Shown here: piece by piece, positions 1 to 4,704 of the stretch | Numbering within the stretch: the first letter of the stretch is position 1 | Layout of the letters: the number at the start of each line of letters is the position of its first letter | DNA from: JABMNX01 sp964625905 | Lineage (GTDB): Bacteria; Patescibacteriota; Minisyncoccia; Phycocordibacterales; JABMNX01 | DNA: 6,822 bases | Direction of reading: 5' to 3' | Assembly: GCA_964625905.1 (NCBI GenBank) | Contig: CAZVBS010000030.1 | Location: forward strand, 1 to 6,822 | Made by a program: the position numbers and the translations under genes | Notes under the pieces: generated by a model | Told to the model about the DNA's origin: nothing | What the model saw: the letters and a program-made list of their open reading frames with translations, nothing else | Database searches by the model: none

Positions 1-89
1 TCGGGCGGTCGCCCGAGGTACGAGGGCGATGGCGCGGTGTTGTCGTTGTACGCGCCCCGCAGGGCGCGAGAGAAAGCACGCGAAAGCGT
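1..89. repeat. GC-rich cluster of three short hairpins
   Basis: Three short inverted repeats lie in a stretch far richer in G and C than the genes of this window. Bases 1-16 fold as TCGGGC/GCCCGA with a GGTC loop. Bases 51-68 fold as CGCGCCC/GGGCGCG with loop CGCA. Bases 78-89 fold as ACGC/GCGT closed by a GAAA tetraloop. The arms are perfect. No reading frame or T-tract explains them, so they resemble a REP-like palindrome cluster in an intergenic gap. A structured RNA or the tail of a feature starting left of the window is also possible. Confidence 0.5.
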
Positions 90-170
90 TCCGCTTCCTA
101 TTCTGGATTTTCTTCAAAAAAAGTTCGGATTTCGTCCAAAAGGTACCGCAGATTGAACGCAGTGAAAACT

Positions 171-293
171 GTGGAGGAAGAGTGTAGCTTTTTGTAAAAA
201 GCGTTACACAGACTCGAAAAGGTTGCCAGATATTTTGAAAAAATATCGACAACCTGAACAGAATCTGTAAGATTCGAGTCCCGCCTCCTCCGC
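171..293 (+). other. Highly folded block with tRNA-like 3' end (possible decayed class II tRNA or integration scar)
   Basis: The last part reads like the 3' end of a serine- or leucine-type tRNA: T-loop TTCGAGT (273-279), T-stem strand CCCGC (280-284), acceptor strand CTCCTCC (285-291) and discriminator G292. The outer ends also pair: GTGGAGGA (171-178) with TCCTCCGC (286-293), with one G-T wobble. Inside are hairpin 182-209 (GTGTA and GCTTTT arms), hairpin 221-254 (GGTTG and GATATTTT arms) and the small ACAGA/TCTGT repeat (258-268). The 5' T-stem strand (268-272, TAAGA) does not pair with CCCGC, and there is no proper D-arm or anticodon arm. It is therefore not a working tRNA. It may be a degraded tRNA, a tRNA 3' end left by an integration event, or an unrelated structured RNA. 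There is no gene in bases 90-355. Confidence 0.35.
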
Positions 294-355
294 AAATAAA
301 TACCTAACGTCCTTAAATTGATATAAAAAGACCTAAAACAGCTCAAAATATATAA

Positions 356-391
356 AAATTAAATAGCCAGAGTACTCTGGCTATTTAATTT
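356..391. terminator. Perfect 36-base palindrome, probable bidirectional terminator
   Basis: Each arm is 18 bases and the match is perfect. The centre is CCAGAGT/ACTCTGG and the outer parts are A-rich on the left and T-rich on the right, so both strands give a GC stem followed by a T-rich tail. That is the form of an intrinsic terminator working in both directions. It separates whatever lies to the left from the gene run starting at 482. Confidence 0.6.
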
Positions 392-425
392 GCCTGCCCG
401 CAACGCTATCGCTTGCGAGGCGGGC
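392..425. repeat. REP-like GC-rich palindrome
   Basis: GCCTGCC (392-398) followed by CGCAA (399-403) pairs with TTGCG (413-417) and GGCGGGC (419-425). The only irregularities are a single bulged A at 418 and one T-G pair, and the loop is nine bases. The GC-rich composition next to AT-rich sequence, and the CCCGC/GCGGG core, match short palindromes I recall as recurring between genes in Parcubacteria genomes. That family link is from memory and unchecked. Confidence 0.55.
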
Positions 426-466
426 GGGGCTTGTGGAAGCGGTTTTGGGGTGGTGGTCTTGAATTG

Positions 467-481
467 TGCTAAGATAGAAAC
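467..481 (+). promoter_or_regulatory. Extended -10 promoter giving a leaderless start at 482
   Basis: TGC (467-469) followed by TAAGAT (470-475) forms an extended -10 element, and six bases separate it from the ATG at 482. Transcription normally starts about seven bases after the -10 hexamer, which would put the first RNA base at or next to the A of the start codon. No convincing -35 hexamer is seen at the usual distance. Confidence 0.6.
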
Positions 482-1096
482 ATGAATACAAATCCAAAAA
501 CTATAGTCTGTTATGGGGACTCAAATACTTGGGGAGATGTACCAAACGAAAACGAAAGACATCCAGCTAATGTAAGGTGGGTTGGAGTACTTCAAAATAT
601 TTTAGGAAATGATTATGATGTGGTAAATGAAGGATTGTGCGGTAGAACTTTTATTGTGGAGGAAGAAGGTAAGTCGCATAGAGTAGGAATTACACACTTG
701 AAATCAATACTTAGTACTAATGATCCGATAGATATTATTACCGTAATGCTTGGAACAAATGATTTGAAGAAAGTTTTTAATTTAACAGCAGAAGAAATAG
801 CAGACCACTTAAGGCAAATAATACAGTTAATTCAAAAAGAAGACGTAAAGAAAATAATAATAATTTGCCCAGCTCCAGTAGTTGAGCCGAATAATGTAGA
901 GTTTGACGATAGTTTTATAGATGCACCCGCTACTTCAATTTTATTACCACCTCTTTATGAGAAAGTTGCAGAAGAATTAGGTTGTCTCTATATTAATGCT
1001 GGGGATTTTATTAGTCTTGAGAATACTGATGGATATCACTTGGATGTAGAGCACCATAAGATTCTTGGCGAAAAAATAGCAGAGGTGATTAAATAA
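482..1096 (+). CDS. SGNH/GDSL-family esterase or acyltransferase
   Basis: Predicted serine hydrolase acting on ester bonds. It is 204 residues with no signal peptide, so probably cytoplasmic. All SGNH blocks are visible: block I YGDSNTWG with nucleophile Ser14; block II EGLCGRT with Gly51; block III LGTND with Asn93; block V DGYH with Asp183 and His186. The layout (GDS-x-TWG start, VRW-x-GVL near residue 31, EGL-x-x-RT, MLGTND) is close to that of the Mycobacterium smegmatis acyltransferase/arylesterase MsAcT, as I recall that protein, so a short-chain acyl esterase/acyltransferase is more likely than a lipase. The real substrate cannot be read from the sequence. The start is the only sensible ATG: the GDS block sits at residue 12, and the promoter at 467-475 is right in front. 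There is no Shine-Dalgarno sequence. The next gene begins eight bases after the stop. Confidence 0.9.
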   Translation: MNTNPKTIVCYGDSNTWGDVPNENERHPANVRWVGVLQNILGNDYDVVNEGLCGRTFIVEEEGKSHRVGITHLKSILSTNDPIDIITVMLGTNDLKKVFNLTAEEIADHLRQIIQLIQKEDVKKIIIICPAPVVEPNNVEFDDSFIDAPATSILLPPLYEKVAEELGCLYINAGDFISLENTDGYHLDVEHHKILGEKIAEVIK

Positions 1097-1104
1097 AAAT
1101 AATT

Positions 1105-1677
1105 ATGAAAAATACAATTTTAATACATGGGTGTTGTGACAAAGAAGAGTTTTTTGGTGAAGAATATCCTTCTGGTTCAAATAGTCATTGGTTTCCATGG
1201 ATACAAAAACAACTCAATATAGCAGGTATCGAAAGTCAAACTCCAGAAATGCCGAGCCCATACAAACCTGAGTACAAGGAATGGAAGAGAGTGTTTAAGA
1301 AATTTATAGTAAACGAAGACACTATTTTAGTAGGCCATAGCTGTGGGGCTGGGTTTCTGTTGCGGTGGTTGGGAGAAGAAAAAAATAGCGTAGCAAAGCT
1401 AATGCTTGTGGCTCCATATTTTGATCCAAAGAAAAAAAGTGAAGTTCGTGAAGACCTTGTTGATTTTGTAGTTGATTCTTCTATACAAGACAGAACAGAA
1501 GTTCATATATTTCACTCATCGGATGATTCTGTTGATGGTGTTAAAGATTCTATGGAAATACTCTCTCAGATATTACCTAATGCTCAGAAGCACTTATTTA
1601 AAGATAAAGGGCATTTTACTCTTGGTGACATGGAAACAGAGAAATTCCCTGAATTATTAGAGGTGTTGGTAAAATAA
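1105..1677 (+). CDS. RBBP9/YdeN-type alpha/beta hydrolase (first of a tandem pair)
   Basis: Small (190 residues) cytoplasmic serine hydrolase of the alpha/beta fold, without the large cap domain of lipases. It begins with the oxyanion strand ILIHG (residues 5-9). The nucleophile elbow is VGHSCG (76-81, Ser79), the acid is in FHSSDD (Asp140 or Asp141) and the base is in DKGHF (His170). The block MPSPYKPEYKEWKRVFKKF (49-67) is shared in pattern with the next gene, so the two are paralogues. This family includes RBBP9 and Bacillus YdeN, whose natural substrates are poorly known. The gene starts eight bases after the esterase and ends four bases before its paralogue. No Shine-Dalgarno is present, and the TGA-TTAAAT in front (1086-1094) is ten bases from the ATG, so it does not show the exact spacing seen at other starts. 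Read-through from the esterase or a weak own promoter would both fit. Confidence 0.87.
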   Translation: MKNTILIHGCCDKEEFFGEEYPSGSNSHWFPWIQKQLNIAGIESQTPEMPSPYKPEYKEWKRVFKKFIVNEDTILVGHSCGAGFLLRWLGEEKNSVAKLMLVAPYFDPKKKSEVREDLVDFVVDSSIQDRTEVHIFHSSDDSVDGVKDSMEILSQILPNAQKHLFKDKGHFTLGDMETEKFPELLEVLVK

Positions 1678-1681
1678 CGAT
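1667..1681 (+). promoter_or_regulatory. Extended -10 element inside the end of the upstream gene, leaderless start at 1682
   Basis: TGG (1667-1669) plus TAAAAT (1670-1675, five of six consensus bases) lies exactly six bases before the ATG at 1682. The hexamer is formed by the final valine and lysine codons and the first two bases of the TAA stop of the 1105 gene. No -35 is evident. Confidence 0.5.
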
Positions 1682-2284
1682 ATGAAAAAACAGGTGATAT
1701 TTATACATGGTGGTGAGACGTTTGATACATACGATAATTATGTTGAATTTTTGGAAAGTTATGAGCTTGATATCGATAAAGCTAAAGAAAAACGCTGGAA
1801 AGAATCTCTAGGAGAAGATTTGGGAAGTGAGTTTCAAGTTATATCCCCAATAATGCCAAGTGCATACAATTCTAAATATAAAGAGTGGAAGATTTGGTTT
1901 GAAAAAATATTTCCTTTTCTAGAGGATGATGTTGTTATAATCGGTCACTCACTTAGTGGGATTTTCGTCGCTAAGTATTTAGCTGAAAATGATTTTCCTA
2001 AAAAGATATTAGCAACATACTTAATCGCGGCGCCGTTTGACGATAAGGATTCTGATTATTCTCTTGCTGACTTTGCGTTACCTAAAGATTTAGATAGATT
2101 TGAAAAACAAAGTGACAAGATCTTTATATATCAAAGCGAGGACGACCCAGTTGTGCCATTTGTTGATCTTGAAAAATATGAGGAAGCTCTACCTTCTGCA
2201 AAGAAAGTGGTGTTTAAAGACAGGGGGCATTTTATGCAAGAAGAATTTCCAGAGTTAATTCAAGATATTAAAAGTCTGTACTAG
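1682..2284 (+). CDS. RBBP9/YdeN-type alpha/beta hydrolase (second of a tandem pair)
   Basis: Cytoplasmic alpha/beta-fold serine hydrolase of 200 residues. The parts in order are: VIFIHGG (5-11) as the oxyanion region; a charged insert with a DNYVEFLESYELD stretch (18-30) that is longer than in the upstream paralogue; the MPSAYNSKYKEWKIWFEKI block (58-76); the nucleophile elbow IGHSLSG (87-93, Ser90); the acid in SEDDPVVP (Asp154 or Asp155); and the base in DRGHF (His183). The acid loop DDPVVP is the classic form, whereas the upstream copy has DDSVDG, so this copy may be closer to the ancestral activity. The substrate is unknown. The gene follows its paralogue after four bases with no Shine-Dalgarno, and the extended -10 in the upstream tail could give it separate leaderless transcripts. 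Confidence 0.88.
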   Translation: MKKQVIFIHGGETFDTYDNYVEFLESYELDIDKAKEKRWKESLGEDLGSEFQVISPIMPSAYNSKYKEWKIWFEKIFPFLEDDVVIIGHSLSGIFVAKYLAENDFPKKILATYLIAAPFDDKDSDYSLADFALPKDLDRFEKQSDKIFIYQSEDDPVVPFVDLEKYEEALPSAKKVVFKDRGHFMQEEFPELIQDIKSLY

Positions 2285-2285
2285 G

Positions 2286-2300
2286 TGCTAAACTAATAAA
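2286..2300 (+). promoter_or_regulatory. Extended -10 element, leaderless start at 2301
   Basis: TGC (2286-2288) plus TAAACT (2289-2294, four of six consensus bases) stands exactly six bases before the ATG at 2301, in the 16-base gap after the second hydrolase. There is no Shine-Dalgarno and no clear -35. Confidence 0.45.
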
Positions 2301-3785
2301 ATGAAACTTACTAAGACGGAGTTTAAGGAGTGGTTGTTGTGCTCAAAGAGTTTGTGGTTGAAGAAGAAACGACCTGATGAGTATGTGGCGGGGGAGTTTT
2401 CTCTTTTTCTCCAGAAACTTATAAAAGACGGGTACAATGTTGAGTCGTACGTGCAGAAGCTTTTTCCTGATGGTGTCTTCGTTTCTGGAGATAGGGAAGC
2501 TCTTTTGTCGAAGACAAAAGAGCTTCTAGAAGACAAAGATAATAATAAGAAGCCTATCTTTCAAGCTACGTTTGAAACGAAGCAAGGACTCTTCGCTAAA
2601 GTGGATATGCTTAATTTTAATAAGGAAACTTCTAAATGGGACTTGTACGAGATAAAGGCATCATCTGAAATAAAAACAGACTTAAAACACAATCATATTA
2701 AAGATGTCGTCTTTCAGACTATTGTGGTGGAAGATGCTGGAGCTCCAGTGGGTGACAGCTACATCGTATATATTAATAAGAAATACAGGCGAGACGGTGA
2801 GGTAGACCTCAAAGAACTTTTTATAATTGAAAATATAACTGACACGGTAAATGAGTTGAAAGATGGAGTACGTGATGAAATAAATGAAGCTCTTGCAACT
2901 TTAGACAAAGACGACATTCTACTTGATGGATGTGATTGCTTGTACAAAACTCATGGTCAGAGATGCGACTCTTTCTTTAAGTTTAATCCTCAAGTGCCTG
3001 AATACTCTGTGCACCATATTGTAGCGGGTAATAAACTACGACTTCTTCTGGCAGACGGAATTATGAATATAAAGGATATTCCTGAGGGTTTTGACTTAAC
3101 CGAAATTCAAAGTGACAAGGTTAGCTTAGAGGTTTCTGGAAGATCTAAAATTGATAAGGAAGCTATAAAAAAGACATTATCTAAATTAGTATTCCCAATA
3201 TATTTCTTAGATTATGAGACGTATGGCTCTCCGATACCTCTTTTAGATGGATACAAAACGAACCAACAGCTCGTATTTCAAGTGTCTCTCCATAAACTAT
3301 ACGAAGACGGTAAACTCGAACATTTTGAGTATTTAGCGGATAAGTTAAATGGAGCTACAAAAGGCTTATTAGACACACTCAAGGCTCATATAGGCTCTGT
3401 GGGCAGTGTGGTGGTGTGGTATGAGAGCTTTGAGAAGGCTAGAAATATGGAGCTTATGGAGCTTCATCCTGAAGATAGGGAGTTTTTGGAGGATATAAAT
3501 AGCAGAGTATTTGATCTTATGAAAGTGTTCAAGAAAGACTATCTACATCCAGAGTTTAAAGGGAGTGCTTCTATTAAAAAAGTTTTACCTGTGCTTCTAC
3601 CAGAGCTTTCATATAAGAGTTTAGATATCCAAGACGGCACAATGGCTCTTAGTGAATGGGAGAAAATGATAAAAGGTGACATGGGGCAAGGGGATATTGA
3701 AAAGACTCGAGAAAACCTATTAAAATATTGCGAGCTCGACACGCTCGCTATGGTAGAAATATACAAAAAATTAAAAGAACTTTAG
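2301..3785 (+). CDS. DUF2779-domain protein: Cas4-like PD-(D/E)XK nuclease fused to DEDD-type exonuclease
   Basis: Predicted DNA/RNA nuclease of 494 residues with two nuclease-like halves. The front half has the LTKTEFKEWLLCSKSLWL opening (3-20) typical of Cas4/RecB-type PD-(D/E)XK proteins, then VDML (Asp102), YEIKA (Glu117, Lys119) and a following helix with Gln139. Cys14 with Cys211, Cys213 and Cys222 could form a Cas4-like iron-sulfur site, though the C-x-C-x8-C spacing is unusual. The back half fits DUF2779, an RNase H-fold exonuclease-like domain: FLDYETY (303-308, Asp304 and Glu306), VVWYESFEKAR (371-381), GSASIKKVLP (421-430) and KYCELDTLAM (476-485, Asp480). A repair or nucleic-acid turnover role is inferred; the family is not characterised in detail. 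No CRISPR array or cas gene is nearby, so the Cas4 likeness should not be read as CRISPR adaptation. The start is fixed by the N-terminal motif and the promoter at 2286. Confidence 0.85.
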   Translation: MKLTKTEFKEWLLCSKSLWLKKKRPDEYVAGEFSLFLQKLIKDGYNVESYVQKLFPDGVFVSGDREALLSKTKELLEDKDNNKKPIFQATFETKQGLFAKVDMLNFNKETSKWDLYEIKASSEIKTDLKHNHIKDVVFQTIVVEDAGAPVGDSYIVYINKKYRRDGEVDLKELFIIENITDTVNELKDGVRDEINEALATLDKDDILLDGCDCLYKTHGQRCDSFFKFNPQVPEYSVHHIVAGNKLRLLLADGIMNIKDIPEGFDLTEIQSDKVSLEVSGRSKIDKEAIKKTLSKLVFPIYFLDYETYGSPIPLLDGYKTNQQLVFQVSLHKLYEDGKLEHFEYLADKLNGATKGLLDTLKAHIGSVGSVVVWYESFEKARNMELMELHPEDREFLEDINSRVFDLMKVFKKDYLHPEFKGSASIKKVLPVLLPELSYKSLDIQDGTMALSEWEKMIKGDMGQGDIEKTRENLLKYCELDTLAMVEIYKKLKEL

Positions 3786-3789
3786 ATTG

Positions 3790-3910
3790 TGATAGGATAG
3801 AAAAATATGAAAAGCATATTTATAAGCGGTATTTAGACGAATCGGAAAAAGAAGGGAAAATTCGTCAAATTGGTACAACAGGGTATGCTGTATATTATGT
3901 TCTAGAGTAA
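3790..3910 (+). pseudogene. Small broken or frameshifted frame after the nuclease gene
   Basis: A promoter-like TGA-TAGGAT (3790-3798) precedes an ATG at 3807 by eight bases. It closely resembles the promoter of the 482 gene (shared ATTGTG and GATAGAAA). From that ATG only MKSIFISGI can be read before a TAG at 3834-3836. In another frame the same stretch encodes a convincing C-terminal peptide, with LDESEKEGK followed by IRQIGTTGYAVYYVLE and TAA at 3908-3910. That frame's only ATG is inside the nuclease gene at 3728. One extra base near 3834 would join the two into a protein of about 34 residues. I do not recognise it. It could be a remnant of a larger gene, a true frameshift, an assembly error, or a small protein using a rare start. 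Confidence 0.3.
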
Positions 3911-3922
3911 GGTTAAAATACC

Positions 3923-3950
3923 CCAACGGCTCAACGAGTTGAGCCGTTGG
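3923..3950. terminator. Strong 13-bp hairpin after the nuclease cluster (possible terminator)
   Basis: CCAACGGCTCAAC (3923-3935) and GTTGAGCCGTTGG (3938-3950) are perfect complements, folding with the four-base loop CGAG. On the plus strand the hairpin is followed by AAATCAT, which lacks a T-tract. On the minus strand a looser TATTTT follows. It may end transcription from the left, or act as an insulator in front of the promoter at 3969. The missing T-run keeps the confidence low for a plain intrinsic terminator. Confidence 0.4.
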
Positions 3951-3977
3951 AAATCATACAAATATCCATGGTATGAT
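3947..3977 (+). promoter_or_regulatory. Promoter for the 4105 gene
   Basis: TGG (3969-3971) plus TATGAT (3972-3977, five of six consensus bases) is the best extended -10 in this gap. A partial -35 TTGGAA (3947-3952) lies 19 bases upstream and overlaps the right arm of the 3923-3950 hairpin. Transcription would begin near 3984, leaving a leader of about 120 bases before the ATG at 4105. Confidence 0.5.
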
Positions 3978-4005
3978 ACGAGGATAGAGTTCTTTACATA
4001 ATTTC

Positions 4006-4076
4006 GTTGGTCATAGCCAAAAATTTTTAATGAATTTAAGGTTTTCTGGCTATGACCAACTTACCACTTCGGTAAG
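4006..4076 (+). promoter_or_regulatory. Folded 5' leader: 14-bp inverted repeat and adjoining hairpin
   Basis: GTTGGTCATAGCCA (4006-4019) pairs perfectly with TGGCTATGACCAAC (4047-4060). The next AAAA and TTTT can extend the stem past one bulged C. The 27-base loop is AT-rich. Directly after it, CTTACC/GGTAAG (4060-4076) forms a second hairpin with a five-base loop, sharing base C4060 with the first. Both lie between the predicted transcription start and the Shine-Dalgarno of the 4105 gene, so a cis-acting role in RNA stability or translation is plausible. No known riboswitch class is recognised. Confidence 0.5.
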
Positions 4077-4092
4077 ATGTATGTGGCAATAT

Positions 4093-4098
4093 AAGGAG
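4093..4098 (+). promoter_or_regulatory. Shine-Dalgarno AAGGAG that decides the start at 4105
   Basis: AAGGAG sits six bases before the ATG at 4105, an ideal spacing. It selects this ATG over the in-frame one at 4030, which lies in the loop of the leader hairpin and has no ribosome binding site. It is the clearest Shine-Dalgarno sequence in the window. Confidence 0.75.
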
Positions 4099-4104
4099 AC
4101 TGCT

Positions 4105-4647
4105 ATGAGTATAAACTGTTCAGATAATCTCATCGACCTCTCAGTCTGTCCATCTGTGCCATCTGAGACTTTTTCAATCGCTAGACATGTGTCTTGGAAC
4201 GAGTATTTGGAATGGGACGTAAAAAAGGTTTCACTGTATCTCGACGAAGGTCAACAAGGCGACGGGTTAGTTAGGGGGTACGAGTTGTGGAGACGCATGG
4301 GCGACAAGCCAGTTCTCGGAGTAAGTGTGCTCGACTATCTGTTGAAATACCCCGAGCAAATTCCAGAGGATTGGAAAGGAGACGACGAGGATAAGACTCT
4401 TTTCATTTCCTTCTGGGATACGCTCTACCAAGCCAATTCCCCCAGCAGTCTTTTTGTACGCTGCCTATTTTGGAGTTATCGTTCCGAGGAGTGGCGTGAT
4501 TTACCACGCTTTCTCGGCGATAACTGGAGTGTCAGACATCCATCTGCAATTTCCTATTCTCTACACTTTGGCCATTTGTCCTTAAAGAGGAAGAGGAAAT
4601 GGTCAAAGAATGGAGCGATAAAGCTGGTTACGAAATTTTACCATTGA
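4105..4647 (+). CDS. Tryptophan-rich hypothetical protein of a Parcubacteria-type family
   Basis: Protein of 180 residues with no signal peptide or membrane segment and no known catalytic motif. It has conserved-looking blocks: VKLY-like VSLYLDEGQQGDGLVRGYELWRR (42-64), VLDYLLKYPEQIPEDWKG (75-92), FISFWDTLY (100-108), FVRCLFW (117-123) and a W-x-x-x-PSA end (141-148). The many spaced aromatics (W31, W37, W62, W90, W104, W123, W130, W141) suggest a small repeat or binding fold. I recall many short hypothetical proteins in Parcubacteria genomes with this same FWGT.Y...VR.L.W pattern, but no function is known to me. G+C is visibly higher than in neighbouring genes, and this is the only gene here with a long folded leader and a strong Shine-Dalgarno. 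The last 30 or so residues (lysine-rich, KRKRK) look unlike the rest, so a frameshift near 4540-4560 may have replaced the true tail. Confidence 0.75.
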   Translation: MSINCSDNLIDLSVCPSVPSETFSIARHVSWNEYLEWDVKKVSLYLDEGQQGDGLVRGYELWRRMGDKPVLGVSVLDYLLKYPEQIPEDWKGDDEDKTLFISFWDTLYQANSPSSLFVRCLFWSYRSEEWRDLPRFLGDNWSVRHPSAISYSLHFGHLSLKRKRKWSKNGAIKLVTKFYH

Positions 4648-4700
4648 CCGATAATCAGGCACTTGTAGTAGCTGATGGTAATATAAAAATGGTAAAATAA
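4599..4700 (+). CDS. Short overlapping frame, 33 residues, or displaced tail of the upstream gene
   Basis: An ATG at 4599 opens a 33-residue frame with the pattern MVKEWSDKAGYEILPLTD followed by NQALVVADGNIKMVK and a TAA at 4698-4700. AGAGG (4586-4590), eight bases upstream, could serve as a ribosome binding site. The frame stays open back to a TAA at 4521-4523, and its upstream part (ICNFLFSTLWPFVLKEEEE) is hydrophobic then acidic. It could therefore be the true C-terminus of the 4105 protein after a frameshift, or the remains of another gene. It overlaps the 4105 gene by 49 bases. Its last codons form the -10 element of the next gene. I do not recognise it. Confidence 0.35.
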   Translation: MVKEWSDKAGYEILPLTDNQALVVADGNIKMVK

Positions 4701-4704
4701 AAAC
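4690..4704 (+). promoter_or_regulatory. Extended -10 element, leaderless start at 4705
   Basis: TGG (4690-4692) plus TAAAAT (4693-4698, five of six consensus bases) stands exactly six bases before the ATG at 4705. The nine-base element is identical to the one at 1667-1675. Here too it is made from a terminal valine-lysine-stop sequence, that of the 4599 frame. Confidence 0.55.

Noticed and set aside
98..346. Minus-strand open frame of 82 codons
   Set aside because: It runs through the folded block and the tRNA-like 3' end. The RRRRDSNL stretch is the antisense translation of the tRNA-like sequence, a common artefact. No domain or conserved-looking core is visible.
1472..1660. Plus-strand frame inside the first alpha/beta hydrolase
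   Set aside because: It lies within a gene with an intact catalytic triad; the alternative frame has no recognisable feature.
2288..2536. Minus-strand frame opposite the nuclease gene
   Set aside because: It is a shadow of a strongly supported gene, with serine-rich antisense composition and no motif.
2301..3785. CRISPR adaptation (Cas4) reading of the nuclease
   Set aside because: The DUF2779 back half, the lack of any repeat array and the absence of cas1 or cas2 in the window argue against it.
4006..4060. Inverted repeat as ends of an insertion sequence or MITE
   Set aside because: The arms are only 27 bases apart, no target-site duplication is visible and there is no transposase. A leader hairpin fits better.
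4030..4104. Earlier in-frame ATG for the 4105 gene (25 extra residues)
   Set aside because: It sits in the loop of the 4006-4060 inverted repeat and has no ribosome binding site, while 4105 has an ideal AAGGAG.
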